Shown: positions 25,999 through 33,206 of the stretch, piece by piece
Position numbering within the stretch: the stretch's first letter is position 1
Layout of the letters: every line of letters begins with the position of its first letter
Origin: CAZLIC01 sp964559535
GTDB lineage: Bacteria > Pseudomonadota > Alphaproteobacteria > Rhodobacterales > Rhodobacteraceae
Reading direction: 5' to 3'
Assembly: GCA_964559535.1 (NCBI GenBank)
Contig: CAZLIC010000002.1
Coordinates: forward strand, 1 to 64,000
Length of the DNA stretch: 64,000 nt
The notes under the pieces: generated by a model
The model's input: the letters and a program-made list of their open reading frames with translations, nothing else
Database searches by the model: none
What the model was told of the DNA's origin: nothing
Translations under genes and position numbers: made by a program

Positions 25999-26918
25999 CC
26001 CTGCCCCTGGAGTTTTCGCCCGAGGTCGCGGCGGCCCTTGCCGACCGCCGCCCCGTCGTGGCGCTGGAATCCACCATCATCACGCACGGCATGCCGTTTC
26101 CGCAGAACGTGGAAACTGCAAGGCGGGTCGAGGCCGCGGTGCGCAATGCGGGTGCGGTTCCGGCGACGATCGCGGTGATGGGCGGCCGCATCCGTGTGGG
26201 GCTGACCGGTGACATGCTGGAGGCGTTGGGACAGGCGCGCGGCGTGGCCAAGCTGAGCCGCGCCGACCTTGCGGCCTGCCTGGCCACCCACGGTACCGGG
26301 GCCACCACGGTGGCCGCCACGATGATCTGCGCGCGGGCGGCGGGTATCCATGTGTTCGCCACAGGCGGAATCGGTGGCGTCCACCGGGGGGCCGAGGCCA
26401 GCTGGGACGTGTCGGCCGACCTGCAGGAACTGGCGCAGACAGCGGTGACGGTGGTGGCAGCCGGGGCCAAGGCCATTCTGGACCTGCCCAAGACGCTGGA
26501 AGTGCTGGAGACGCTGGGGGTGCCGGTGATTGCCTACGGGCAGGATGCCTTTCCCGCCTTCTGGTCGCGCGACAGCGGGCTGCGCGCGCCGCTGCGGATG
26601 GACCGGGCGCGCGACATCGCGGCGGCGCAGCTGATGCGCACGCGCCTTGGATTGCCGGGCGGGCAGCTGGTGGCGAACCCGATTCCGGCCGACGCCGAAA
26701 TCCCGCGCACCGAGATCGGCCCGGTGATCGAGCAGGCGCTGGCCGAGGCCGCGGCACAGGGCGTGGCAGCCAAGGCGGTGACGCCGTTCCTGCTGCAACG
26801 GATCTTCGAGATCACGAACGGGCGGTCATTGGACGCGAACATCGCCCTGGTGCTGAACAACGCACAGCTTGCGGCAGCCATTGCCACGGCGATGGCCAAC
26901 CTTGACGCCAGCATCTGA
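25995..26918 (+). CDS. psuG: Pseudouridine-5'-phosphate glycosidase
   Basis: Splits the C-C glycosidic bond of pseudouridine 5'-phosphate to uracil and ribose 5-phosphate (reversible, Mn-dependent). The 307-residue protein carries the PsuG core motifs VALESTIITHGMPFP (about 20-34), TIAVMGGRIRVGLT, KLSRADLAACLA, the TGGIGGVHRGAE glycine-rich active-site region near 125-136, and GAKAILDLPKTLE with the catalytic lysine region near 157-169. Length is normal. ATGA overlap with the kinase gene. A hairpin followed by T-rich sequence lies just after the stop. Confidence 0.96.
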   Translation: MTLPLEFSPEVAAALADRRPVVALESTIITHGMPFPQNVETARRVEAAVRNAGAVPATIAVMGGRIRVGLTGDMLEALGQARGVAKLSRADLAACLATHGTGATTVAATMICARAAGIHVFATGGIGGVHRGAEASWDVSADLQELAQTAVTVVAAGAKAILDLPKTLEVLETLGVPVIAYGQDAFPAFWSRDSGLRAPLRMDRARDIAAAQLMRTRLGLPGGQLVANPIPADAEIPRTEIGPVIEQALAEAAAQGVAAKAVTPFLLQRIFEITNGRSLDANIALVLNNAQLAAAIATAMANLDASI

Positions 26919-26933
26919 GGCGACCTTCGGGTG

Positions 26934-26960
26934 AACCGCGCGGATCGGCGGTTTTCGTTT
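26934..26960 (+). terminator. Probable terminator of psuK-psuG
   Basis: AACCGC (26934-26939) pairs with GCGGTT (26948-26953), 8-nt loop, followed by TTCGTTTG. Short stem but correct position, 15 nt after the psuG stop. Confidence 0.5.
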
Positions 26961-26994
26961 GTGCCGCGCCGCGGCACTGCCTAAGGTCTGCCGC

Positions 26995-27723
26995 ATGCCG
27001 CCCGCCGCCGAATCCCACCCCGTGCCGCACCGCAAGCGTTCCTTTCTGGGCACGTTGCGCGCCAGCTTTCTGACGGGGCTTGGCGTCATCCTGCCCATCG
27101 GGCTGACCATCTACTTCATCTGGGTTTTCGTGGGCTGGATCGACAGCTGGGTGCTGCCCTTCATCCCGCAGGTCTGGCACCCGGATTCGCTGATCCGCGA
27201 ATACCTGGGCGAAACCGCCTGGGTGACGAACGTGCGCGGCGTGGGCGTGGTGATCTTCCTGATCTTCACCATCCTGGTCGGCTGGGTGGCCAAGGGGATT
27301 ATCGGGCGGTCGTTCATCCACTGGACGGAACGCACGGTTGACCGGCTGCCCATTGTGCGGTCGGTCTACAACGCGGTGAAGCAGATCTCCGACACGGTGT
27401 TCAACAAGCAGGAAAAGAGCTTTGACACCGTCTGCCTGATCGAGTTCCCGCGGCCCGGCGCCTGGGCGCTGGGGTTCGTTTCCACCAAGCCGCGCGGCGA
27501 AATTGCGCAGCGCCTTCCGGACATGGACATGATGTCGGTGTTCGTGGGGCTGACGCCCTTCACCTCGGGCTTCCTGGTGTTCGTGCCGCGGGACAAGGTC
27601 GTCATCATGGACATGACGATGGAAGAGGCGGCCAAGCTGATCGTGTCCGGCGGAATCGTGTACCCCAGCGAAAAACCTGCAACGCAGGCCCCGCTGCCGC
27701 CTGCCGCACGCGCCGCGGAGTAG
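26995..27723 (+). CDS. DUF502 family membrane protein
   Basis: A 242-residue inner-membrane protein. Two transmembrane helices (about 22-45, FLTGLGVILPIGLTIYFIWV, and about 82-105, VGVVIFLIFTILVGWVAKG) precede a soluble domain with the DUF502 hallmarks VDRLPIVRSVYNAVKQI, FPRPGAWALGFVS and the TPFTSGFLVFVPRDKV stretch. Function unknown in bacteria; plant homologues (LIKE COV) influence membrane and vascular patterning. The stop is directly back-to-back with the stop of the convergent patatin gene (27723/27724). Confidence 0.9.
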   Translation: MPPAAESHPVPHRKRSFLGTLRASFLTGLGVILPIGLTIYFIWVFVGWIDSWVLPFIPQVWHPDSLIREYLGETAWVTNVRGVGVVIFLIFTILVGWVAKGIIGRSFIHWTERTVDRLPIVRSVYNAVKQISDTVFNKQEKSFDTVCLIEFPRPGAWALGFVSTKPRGEIAQRLPDMDMMSVFVGLTPFTSGFLVFVPRDKVVIMDMTMEEAAKLIVSGGIVYPSEKPATQAPLPPAARAAE

Positions 27724-28740
27724 TCAGCCGTACAGTGCCGGAAGGTCCAGCGTTTCGGCATGCCCCAACGCGGCGCGGTGCAGGTCCAGCCAGCGCGCGG
27801 CGGCACGGCGGCCCGCCGTCTTCAGACGGTAGATCAGATAGGGCGACGGGCGCTGCTTCGATCCGGCAGGCAGTGCCGTCATCGTGGCGTCATCGGCAAT
27901 CATGTGCACCCGCAGGTCCTTCATCGCGCCGAGGGGCATGCGGCCTTCGGCAATCAGCCGCTTGACGAAGGCGATGGCGCGCAGGTCGCGCAGCAGGGGG
28001 GCGTTGAAGCCGATCTCGGTCATCCGGTCCTGGATTTCGGCGGGGGTGTCGGGCACGTCGGGGTGGCGCAGGGGGTTCACCTGCACGATCAGCAGGTCGT
28101 CCGGCAGGTCCGGGGCATACAGGGGGAAGAGTGCCGGGTTGCCGGAAAAACCGCCGTCCCAATAGGCCTCTCCGTCGATCTCGACCGACCGGAAGACGGT
28201 GGGCAGGCAGGCGCTGGCCAGCAGCACGTCAGGCGTGATCTCGAGGCCTGAAAACACGCGGATCTTGCCGGTGCGCGCATTGGTGGCCGAGACATACAGG
28301 TGCGGGCCAGAGCCGCCGCAGACGCGGGCAAAATCGAACTGGCGGACCAGCGGTTCCAGCGGGTTCTTCCAGCCCTCGCCCAACGCATAGGGTGACCACA
28401 CCTGCGCGGCGATCCCGGCGGGCGAGAAGGGCAGCACCTGCGCCCACCAGTCGGCCACGGCCGCGGCAAAGGGCGGCGCCGCCAGCGAAAACGGCCCCAG
28501 GCGGAAATCGCCCATCCGCGCCACCTGCCGCCACAACGTCTCGAGCGCCTGCCGCGCGCCGGGTCGGCCGCCCGAAAGAAGCCCCGCCTTCAGCGCCGCC
28601 CCGTTCAGCGCCCCGGCCGAGGTGCCCGAGATGGCGGCGATCTCGATCCCGTCTTCTTCCAGAAGCCGGTCCAGCACGCCCCAGGTGAAAGCGCCATGCG
28701 CGCCGCCCCCCTGCAGCGCAAGACTGACGGAAACGGTCAT
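27724..28740 (-). CDS. Patatin-like phospholipase
   Basis: A 338-residue lipid acyl hydrolase with a Ser-Asp dyad. The oxyanion loop LALQGGGAHGAFTWGVL lies at 7-23, the nucleophile elbow GTSAGALNG at 43-51, and the aspartate motif DGGFSGNP near 195. No signal peptide is visible, so it is cytoplasmic or membrane-associated. It is downstream of the 3-hydroxybutyrate dehydrogenase gene on the same strand; the 64-bp gap holds copy B of the double-hairpin element and a 23-codon bridging ORF that ends in an ATGA with this start. An AAGGG that could act as its ribosome-binding site is buried in the hairpin stem, hinting at structure-controlled translation. Confidence 0.9.
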   Translation of the reverse strand: MTVSVSLALQGGGAHGAFTWGVLDRLLEEDGIEIAAISGTSAGALNGAALKAGLLSGGRPGARQALETLWRQVARMGDFRLGPFSLAAPPFAAAVADWWAQVLPFSPAGIAAQVWSPYALGEGWKNPLEPLVRQFDFARVCGGSGPHLYVSATNARTGKIRVFSGLEITPDVLLASACLPTVFRSVEIDGEAYWDGGFSGNPALFPLYAPDLPDDLLIVQVNPLRHPDVPDTPAEIQDRMTEIGFNAPLLRDLRAIAFVKRLIAEGRMPLGAMKDLRVHMIADDATMTALPAGSKQRPSPYLIYRLKTAGRRAAARWLDLHRAALGHAETLDLPALYG

Positions 28741-28808
28741 GGCCGCAAAACCCTTGAAGGAAGGGTTTTGCAAATTCCTTGCTTCAAGGAATTTGGCCCG
28801 GGCGTCAC
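28737..28808 (-). other. 23-codon bridging ORF spanning a repeat element
   Basis: Starts with GTG (complement 28806-28808) overlapping the dehydrogenase stop as GTGA and ends with TGA (complement 28737-28739) overlapping the patatin ATG as ATGA. The peptide centre, NSLKQGIC, is read in the same frame of the repeat as NSFLQGIW in the other bridging ORF at 8036-8128. Translation is unproven. Confidence 0.35.
28746..28795. repeat. 50-bp double-hairpin element, copy B
   Basis: Same geometry as copy A at 8048-8097. Hairpin 1 is CAAAACCCTT (28746-28755) pairing with AAGGGTTTTG (28761-28770), loop GAAGG. Hairpin 2 is CAAATTCCTT (28771-28780) pairing with AAGGAATTTG (28786-28795), loop GCTTC. Against copy A, three arm positions in hairpin 1 differ and all three are compensated on the other arm; the arms of hairpin 2 are identical in both copies. 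Confidence 0.85.
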
Positions 28809-29578
28809 AGCGCGGTCCATCCGCCATCGACGCTGATCGTCGTGCCGGTAATCTGGTCGGCGGCGGGCGAGCACAGGAAGACTGTGGTGCCGCCGATCTG
28901 GTCGGTGGTGGCGAACTGGCGCGACGGCTGGCGCAAGAGCATCACCTCGCGGATCACCGTTTCGCGGTCCATCTTGTGCACCTGCATCTGGCCGGGAATC
29001 TGCGCCTCGACCAGCGGGGTCAGCACATAGCCGGGACAGATGGCGTTGCAGGTGATGCCCATACCCGCGGTTTCCAGTGCGATGGTTTTCGACAGGCCGA
29101 CCACACCGTGCTTGGCTGCAATGTAGGCGCCCTTGAACGGGCTGGCCGTCAGGCCGTGGGCCGAGGCGATGTTGACCACCCTGCCCCATCCGCGCGCCTT
29201 CATGCCCGGCAGGGCGGCGGCGCTGGTGTGGAAGGCCGAGGACAGGTTGATGGCAATGATCTGGTCCCACTTGTCGGGCGGAAAGTCCTCGACCGCGGCG
29301 ACGTGCTGGATGCCCGCGTTGTTCACCAGGATGTCGCAGCCGCCCGCCTTTTCGACCAGCGCGCGGCAGTCGGCGCCCTTTGACATGTCGGCCGCAATGT
29401 AGCGGACAGGGGCGCCGGTTTCACCGGCCAGGTCGGCGGCCAGCGCGTGGTCTTCGGGGCGGTCGGTGAAGCTGTTCAGCACCACCGCGGCGCCCGCCTG
29501 CGCCAGCGCCCGCGCGATGCCCAGACCGATGCCGGAGTTCGACCCGGTGACGATGGCGGATTTGCCGGTCAGCTGCAT
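28805..29578 (-). CDS. bdhA: D-3-hydroxybutyrate dehydrogenase (SDR)
   Basis: Interconverts D-3-hydroxybutyrate and acetoacetate with NAD(H), a step in polyhydroxybutyrate turnover. The 257-residue SDR has VTGSNSGIGLGIA (13-ish cofactor loop), NNAGIQHVA near 90, catalytic Ser in NIASAHGLTASPFK near 138 and YIAAKHG near 152. The HGLTASPFKGAYIAAKHG block and the PGYVLTPLVEAQI region are characteristic of this enzyme rather than generic SDRs. GGGAGGA precedes the ATG. A strong terminator sits 84 bp upstream of the start (29662-29690), so the gene either has its own promoter between 29579 and 29660 or is attenuated. Confidence 0.92.
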   Translation of the reverse strand: MQLTGKSAIVTGSNSGIGLGIARALAQAGAAVVLNSFTDRPEDHALAADLAGETGAPVRYIAADMSKGADCRALVEKAGGCDILVNNAGIQHVAAVEDFPPDKWDQIIAINLSSAFHTSAAALPGMKARGWGRVVNIASAHGLTASPFKGAYIAAKHGVVGLSKTIALETAGMGITCNAICPGYVLTPLVEAQIPGQMQVHKMDRETVIREVMLLRQPSRQFATTDQIGGTTVFLCSPAADQITGTTISVDGGWTAL

Positions 29579-29660
29579 GGCGTCCTCCCTCTGCTGCGGT
29601 TGCGAGAGCAAAGCATGCCGCGCGCGCGAAGGGAACCGGTCTGATGCGCAGATGAACGGT

Positions 29661-29736
29661 CAAAAAAAACGCCCGCACAAGGCGGGCGTTAAGTGTTGAG
29701 GCAGGTTTCATACAGGCAAGAAACCTATCGAGCAGT
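29661..29736 (-). ncRNA. Candidate small RNA (or attenuated bdhA leader)
   Basis: On the minus strand a promoter-like TTGGCC-N17-TATAAA (29771-29743) predicts a start near 29736 and a perfect intrinsic terminator ends near 29661, giving about 76 nt. Inside is a 7-bp stem (AGGTTTC 29703-29709 with GAAACCT 29720-29726, 10-nt loop), then a single-stranded linker and the terminator stem. No ORF of note. It could be an independent small RNA or the leader of the dehydrogenase gene 82 bp further on. I cannot place it in a known RNA family. Confidence 0.5.
29662..29690 (-). terminator. Strong intrinsic terminator
   Basis: Minus-strand stem AACGCCCGC / GCGGGCGTT (29682-29690 with 29668-29676), loop CTTGT, followed by a run of six to eight T. 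One of the few textbook terminators in the window. Confidence 0.85.
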
Positions 29737-29742
29737 GGGGTC

Positions 29743-29771
29743 TTTATACGCCCAAGTGCGCCGCGGGCCAA
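29743..29771 (-). promoter_or_regulatory. Candidate sigma-70 promoter of the small RNA/bdhA leader
   Basis: Minus strand TTGGCC (29771-29766), 17-bp spacer, TATAAA (29748-29743). The -10 box is near consensus in a GC-rich genome, and a terminator follows about 75 nt later. Confidence 0.5.
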
Positions 29772-29780
29772 GTTAAAAGT

Positions 29781-29809
29781 TTGAAAACGCACAGATGCCG
29801 CCGTAGTGT
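29781..29809 (+). promoter_or_regulatory. Candidate promoter of the orphan binding-protein gene
   Basis: TTGAAA (29781-29786), 17-bp spacer, TAGTGT (29804-29809), which would give a leader of about 30 nt before the ATG at 29847. It overlaps the -35 side of the divergent promoter region. Confidence 0.4.
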
Positions 29810-29846
29810 TGCATTCAAGAAAAACAGGCGGGCGGGGATCGTTGCC

Positions 29847-31670
29847 ATGAGGGAACTTCACTTTTTCGACATCAGCAGGACGGGGATGGCACTGCTGGCG
29901 TGCCTGGTCGGGGCGGGGGTGATTCCCGCCATGGCCGAGCCGCGGCACGCCATTGCTATGTATGGCGACCCTGCCCTGCCCCCGGATTTTGTGGCTCTGC
30001 CCTATGCCAACCCCGAGGCCCCCAAGGGCGGCACCATCCGCATGGGAGAGGCGGGAGGGTTTGACTCGCTTAACCCCTTCATCACCAAGGGGCGCGCGCC
30101 GGCCGGGCTTTCGGCGCTGACGGTCGAGACGCTGATGGGCCGGTCCTACGGCGAACCCTTCACCCTGTATGGGCTTTTGGCCGAATCGGTGGATACCGAC
30201 GAATCGCGGTCCTGGGTCGAATTCACCCTGCGCGAAGGCGCCAGGTTCAGCGACGGCACCCCGGTGACAGTGGACGACGTGCTGTGGTCGATGGAAACGC
30301 TGGGGACAAAGGGCGCCGGACGCTATGCCGCGGCATGGAAGGCCGTGGCCAAGGCAGAGGCAATGGGGCCGCGTTCCGTGCGCTTCACGTTCAGCGAGCC
30401 CAACCGCGAACTGCCGCTGCTTTTGGGGCTGCGCCCGGTGCTGAAGAAGGCGCAGTGGGAGGGGAAGGATTTTGCCGAATCCACGCTGGAGGCCCCGGTG
30501 GGCAGCGGCCCCTACCGGGTGAAGGCGTTCGAGCCGGGGCGGTTCATCACCTACGAAAAGCGCGACGACTGGTGGGGCCGCGACCTGCCCTTCAACCGCG
30601 GGCAGCACAATCTTGCCGAGGTGCGCTATGACTACTTCGGCGACGGCGGCGTGGTGTTCGAGGCGTTCAAGGCGGGCGAGACCGACACCTACCGCGAGAC
30701 GAACCCGGTCAAGTGGGCCACCATCTATGACTTTCCTGCCCTGACCGCGGGCGATGTCGTGAAATCGGAAATCCCGCATGGCCGACCCTCGGGGATCGAG
30801 GGGCTGGCGATGAACACCCGCCGCCCGCTGTTTGCCGACTGGCGCGTGCGCGAGGCGATGGTGCAGGCCTTCAACTTCGAGTTGGCCAACCAGACACTGA
30901 CAGGCGGCGTGCAGCCGCGGATCACCAGCTATTTCTCGAACTCGGGGCTGGCGGCGGCCGTAGCCCAGCCCGCAACGGGCGTGGAGCTGGCGTTGCTGCA
31001 ACCCTTTGCCGCCGACCTGCCGCCCGGCACGCTGGAGGGCTATGCGCTGCCCGTGTCCGACGGGTCGGAGGCCAACCGCAAGGGCATCCGCGCGGCCACG
31101 AAACTGCTGGAGGAGGCGGGCTGGACGGTACAGGAGGGCGTGCTGAAGAACGCCGCGGGCGAGCCGTTCGCCTTCGAGATCCTGTTGCAGAACGGGCAGG
31201 ATGACCCGATCGGCTATGCCACCATCTTTGTCGAGAGCCTGAAGCGGCTGGGCATCGACGCGCGCATCACCACGGTGGACAGCGCGCAGTATGTCGAACG
31301 CACCAACGCCTATGACTTCGACATGACGCATTACATCCGGTCGCTTTCGCTCAGCCCCGGAACCGAACAGCGGCTGTACTGGGGCAGCGGCGGCGTGGCC
31401 GAGCCCGGATCGCGCAACTGGGCGGGGGTAAACAGCCCGGCGGCGGACGCGATGATCGACGCCATGCTGGCCGCCACCGACCGCGACGACTTTGTGGCCG
31501 CCGTGCATGCGCTGGACCGGGTGCTGACCGCGGGGCGCTATGTGATTCCGGTGTGGTATTCTGACCGCAGCCGCATCGCCCACAGCAAGGAATTGCGTTT
31601 TCCGTCGACTTTGCCCATATATGGTGACTGGATCGGCTTCCAGCCCGACGTATGGTGGTATCAGGAATGA
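29847..31670 (+). CDS. ABC substrate-binding protein, YejA-like, orphan
   Basis: A 607-residue periplasmic binding protein of family 5. The signal peptide runs to about AMA (hydrophobic stretch GMALLACLVGAGVIPAMA). The mature part starts EPRHAIAMYGDPALPPDF, then APKGGTIRMGEAGGFDSLNPF, typical of the YejA subgroup. VRFTFSEPNRELPLLLG and FADWRVREAMVQAFNFE are further family marks. YejA-type proteins usually sit beside yejB-yejE-yejF; here no permease or ATPase follows. The stop overlaps a tiny lipoprotein gene. The ATG at 29847 is preferred to a TTG at 29781. It probably delivers peptides or microcin-like compounds to a transporter encoded elsewhere. Confidence 0.9.
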   Translation: MRELHFFDISRTGMALLACLVGAGVIPAMAEPRHAIAMYGDPALPPDFVALPYANPEAPKGGTIRMGEAGGFDSLNPFITKGRAPAGLSALTVETLMGRSYGEPFTLYGLLAESVDTDESRSWVEFTLREGARFSDGTPVTVDDVLWSMETLGTKGAGRYAAAWKAVAKAEAMGPRSVRFTFSEPNRELPLLLGLRPVLKKAQWEGKDFAESTLEAPVGSGPYRVKAFEPGRFITYEKRDDWWGRDLPFNRGQHNLAEVRYDYFGDGGVVFEAFKAGETDTYRETNPVKWATIYDFPALTAGDVVKSEIPHGRPSGIEGLAMNTRRPLFADWRVREAMVQAFNFELANQTLTGGVQPRITSYFSNSGLAAAVAQPATGVELALLQPFAADLPPGTLEGYALPVSDGSEANRKGIRAATKLLEEAGWTVQEGVLKNAAGEPFAFEILLQNGQDDPIGYATIFVESLKRLGIDARITTVDSAQYVERTNAYDFDMTHYIRSLSLSPGTEQRLYWGSGGVAEPGSRNWAGVNSPAADAMIDAMLAATDRDDFVAAVHALDRVLTAGRYVIPVWYSDRSRIAHSKELRFPSTLPIYGDWIGFQPDVWWYQE

Positions 31671-31777
31671 GACTGGCAATGATCGTGGCCTTGCTGATGA
31701 TGGCAGGGTGCAACACGGTGGACGGGTTCGGTCAGGACATCTCGGCCGGTGCGCAGCGGGTCGGCAGCTGGTTCTGA
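31667..31777 (+). CDS. Entericidin-like small lipoprotein
   Basis: A 36-residue product: hydrophobic signal with lipobox MMAGC at residues 11-15, then NTVDGFGQDISAGAQRV, closely resembling the entericidin EcnA/EcnB family (CNTVxGxGxDI...G). Membrane-anchored after cleavage before the cysteine. The ATG overlaps the binding-protein stop as ATGA, so the two are co-translated. Entericidins are an antidote/toxin pair of lipoproteins in enterics; here only one member is present. Confidence 0.8.
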   Translation: MRLAMIVALLMMAGCNTVDGFGQDISAGAQRVGSWF

Positions 31778-31784
31778 CGCGGGC

Positions 31785-33203
31785 TCAGGCGGGCGGTGCA
31801 TTCGTTTCGGCCTGCGCACGCAGGCGGATCACGGTGACGTTGCAGGGCGCTTCGGCCACCACCTGGCTGCTGACCGAGCCCAGATAGCGCCGCGCGGTGG
31901 AACTGCCGCGTGCGCCCATCAGGATGTGGGCGACGTTGGTCTGGCGGGCATAGTCCACGATGGCCTGCCCGGGGTCGGGGCTTTCCAGCACGGCGCAGGT
32001 CAGCCGGTCATCGCCCAGCCCGATTTCCTCGGCCCAGGCCTTCAGCGCGACCAGGCGCATCACATGCAGGTTGTTGCCGGCGTCGTCGGTTCCCTGGTCG
32101 ATGCCGATGCGGGCGGTTTTCAGGATATTCACGCAGGCCACGCGTGCATCGGGTTCCAGCGTCAGCATGCGCTTCACCGCGCCGCGCAGCGCACCGGCCA
32201 GCCCCTCCATCTCGGGCGACAGGTCCACCGCCACCAGGATGACCGGCGCGCGGTCAAGCTGCGCCGCAATGCTGGGCGGCGCGGCAAAACCCGTCACGCC
32301 GCGCATCTGCCGCCAGCGGCGGAAGCGGGTCATGGCACCATCGCGGGCTGTCCTGCGGGCCCGGTCCGTCAGCCGCACCTGCGCGGGATGCGACAGGTCG
32401 AAGGCCACCTGCGCGGCCGACTGGGTGCGCCGCGCCGGGTCCACCTCCAGCGCGCGCAGGATGATTTCCTGCAGCCACTCAGGCAGGTCGGGGCGCAGTG
32501 CGCGCGGCGGCACCGGATCGGCCCACAGGCGGCTGCGGGTGGCCTTCAGCTTTTCCGGGCTGCCAAACGGTTTGCGGCCGGTGGCCAGTTCGTAGATCAT
32601 CGCCCCCAGCGCAAACAGGTCGGACCGCGGGTCATTGCGCTGGCGCAGGATCTGTTCCGGGGCGATGTAGGGATAGGTGCCCATCGGAATGGTGAACTCC
32701 TCGGCCAGCAGGTCGGGCAGGTCGTCATGGCGCGACAGGCCGAAGTCGATCAGCACCATTTCCCCGGTCGGGCGCTGCAGCACGTTCTCGGGCTTCAGGT
32801 CCAGATGGATGACATGCTGGCGATGCAGGCCGTGCAGCGCCTCGGCCAGGCGCGCGGCGGTTTCCAGCACGTCCGACAAGGGGCGCGGGGCGGTCTTGAA
32901 CAGGCTCAGGAGCGAGCCGCCCGGCAGTTTCTCGGTCACGATGTAGGGCATCACGTCGAACCCGCCGGTGCCCATCACGCGCGGCACATGCAGGCCCTCA
33001 AGGCGTGGCAGGATCATCTGCTCCACCTCGAACCCCACGATGGTCGGGCCGTCGTCGCCATCCAGGATGGTCGGCACCTTCATCACCATGGGTGTGCGAT
33101 ATAGCGCGTGCGTCACCTCCCAGATGGTCGCAAAGCCGCCGGTGTGCAGTTTCTCGCCCAGCGTGAAGCCGTCGATTTCCAGTCCGGTGTGGGGGCGCAG
33201 CAC
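31785..33203 (-). CDS. Hanks-type Ser/Thr kinase fused to universal stress protein
   Basis: A 472-residue soluble protein. The kinase domain (about 10-275) shows glycine loop KLHTGGFATIWEV, the ATP lysine in VMKVP, the catalytic loop HLDLKPEN (HLD, so non-RD), DFGLS and YIAPEQ. A basic linker (about 280-305) leads to a C-terminal UspA-like domain (about 315-465) with VILVAVDLSP and the nucleotide-binding G-A-R-G-S...S-S motif near 435-450. No transmembrane helix. The start is GTG, 3 bp after the phosphoesterase stop. The fusion suggests a stress- or ATP-sensing kinase; targets unknown. Confidence 0.9.
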   Translation of the reverse strand: MLRPHTGLEIDGFTLGEKLHTGGFATIWEVTHALYRTPMVMKVPTILDGDDGPTIVGFEVEQMILPRLEGLHVPRVMGTGGFDVMPYIVTEKLPGGSLLSLFKTAPRPLSDVLETAARLAEALHGLHRQHVIHLDLKPENVLQRPTGEMVLIDFGLSRHDDLPDLLAEEFTIPMGTYPYIAPEQILRQRNDPRSDLFALGAMIYELATGRKPFGSPEKLKATRSRLWADPVPPRALRPDLPEWLQEIILRALEVDPARRTQSAAQVAFDLSHPAQVRLTDRARRTARDGAMTRFRRWRQMRGVTGFAAPPSIAAQLDRAPVILVAVDLSPEMEGLAGALRGAVKRMLTLEPDARVACVNILKTARIGIDQGTDDAGNNLHVMRLVALKAWAEEIGLGDDRLTCAVLESPDPGQAIVDYARQTNVAHILMGARGSSTARRYLGSVSSQVVAEAPCNVTVIRLRAQAETNAPPA

Positions 33204-33206
33204 GGG

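Noticed and set aside
29421..31679. 752-residue open frame antisense to the orphan binding-protein gene
   Set aside because: Composition is histidine/arginine/glycine-rich with no family motif; it mirrors the codon bias of the real gene on the other strand.
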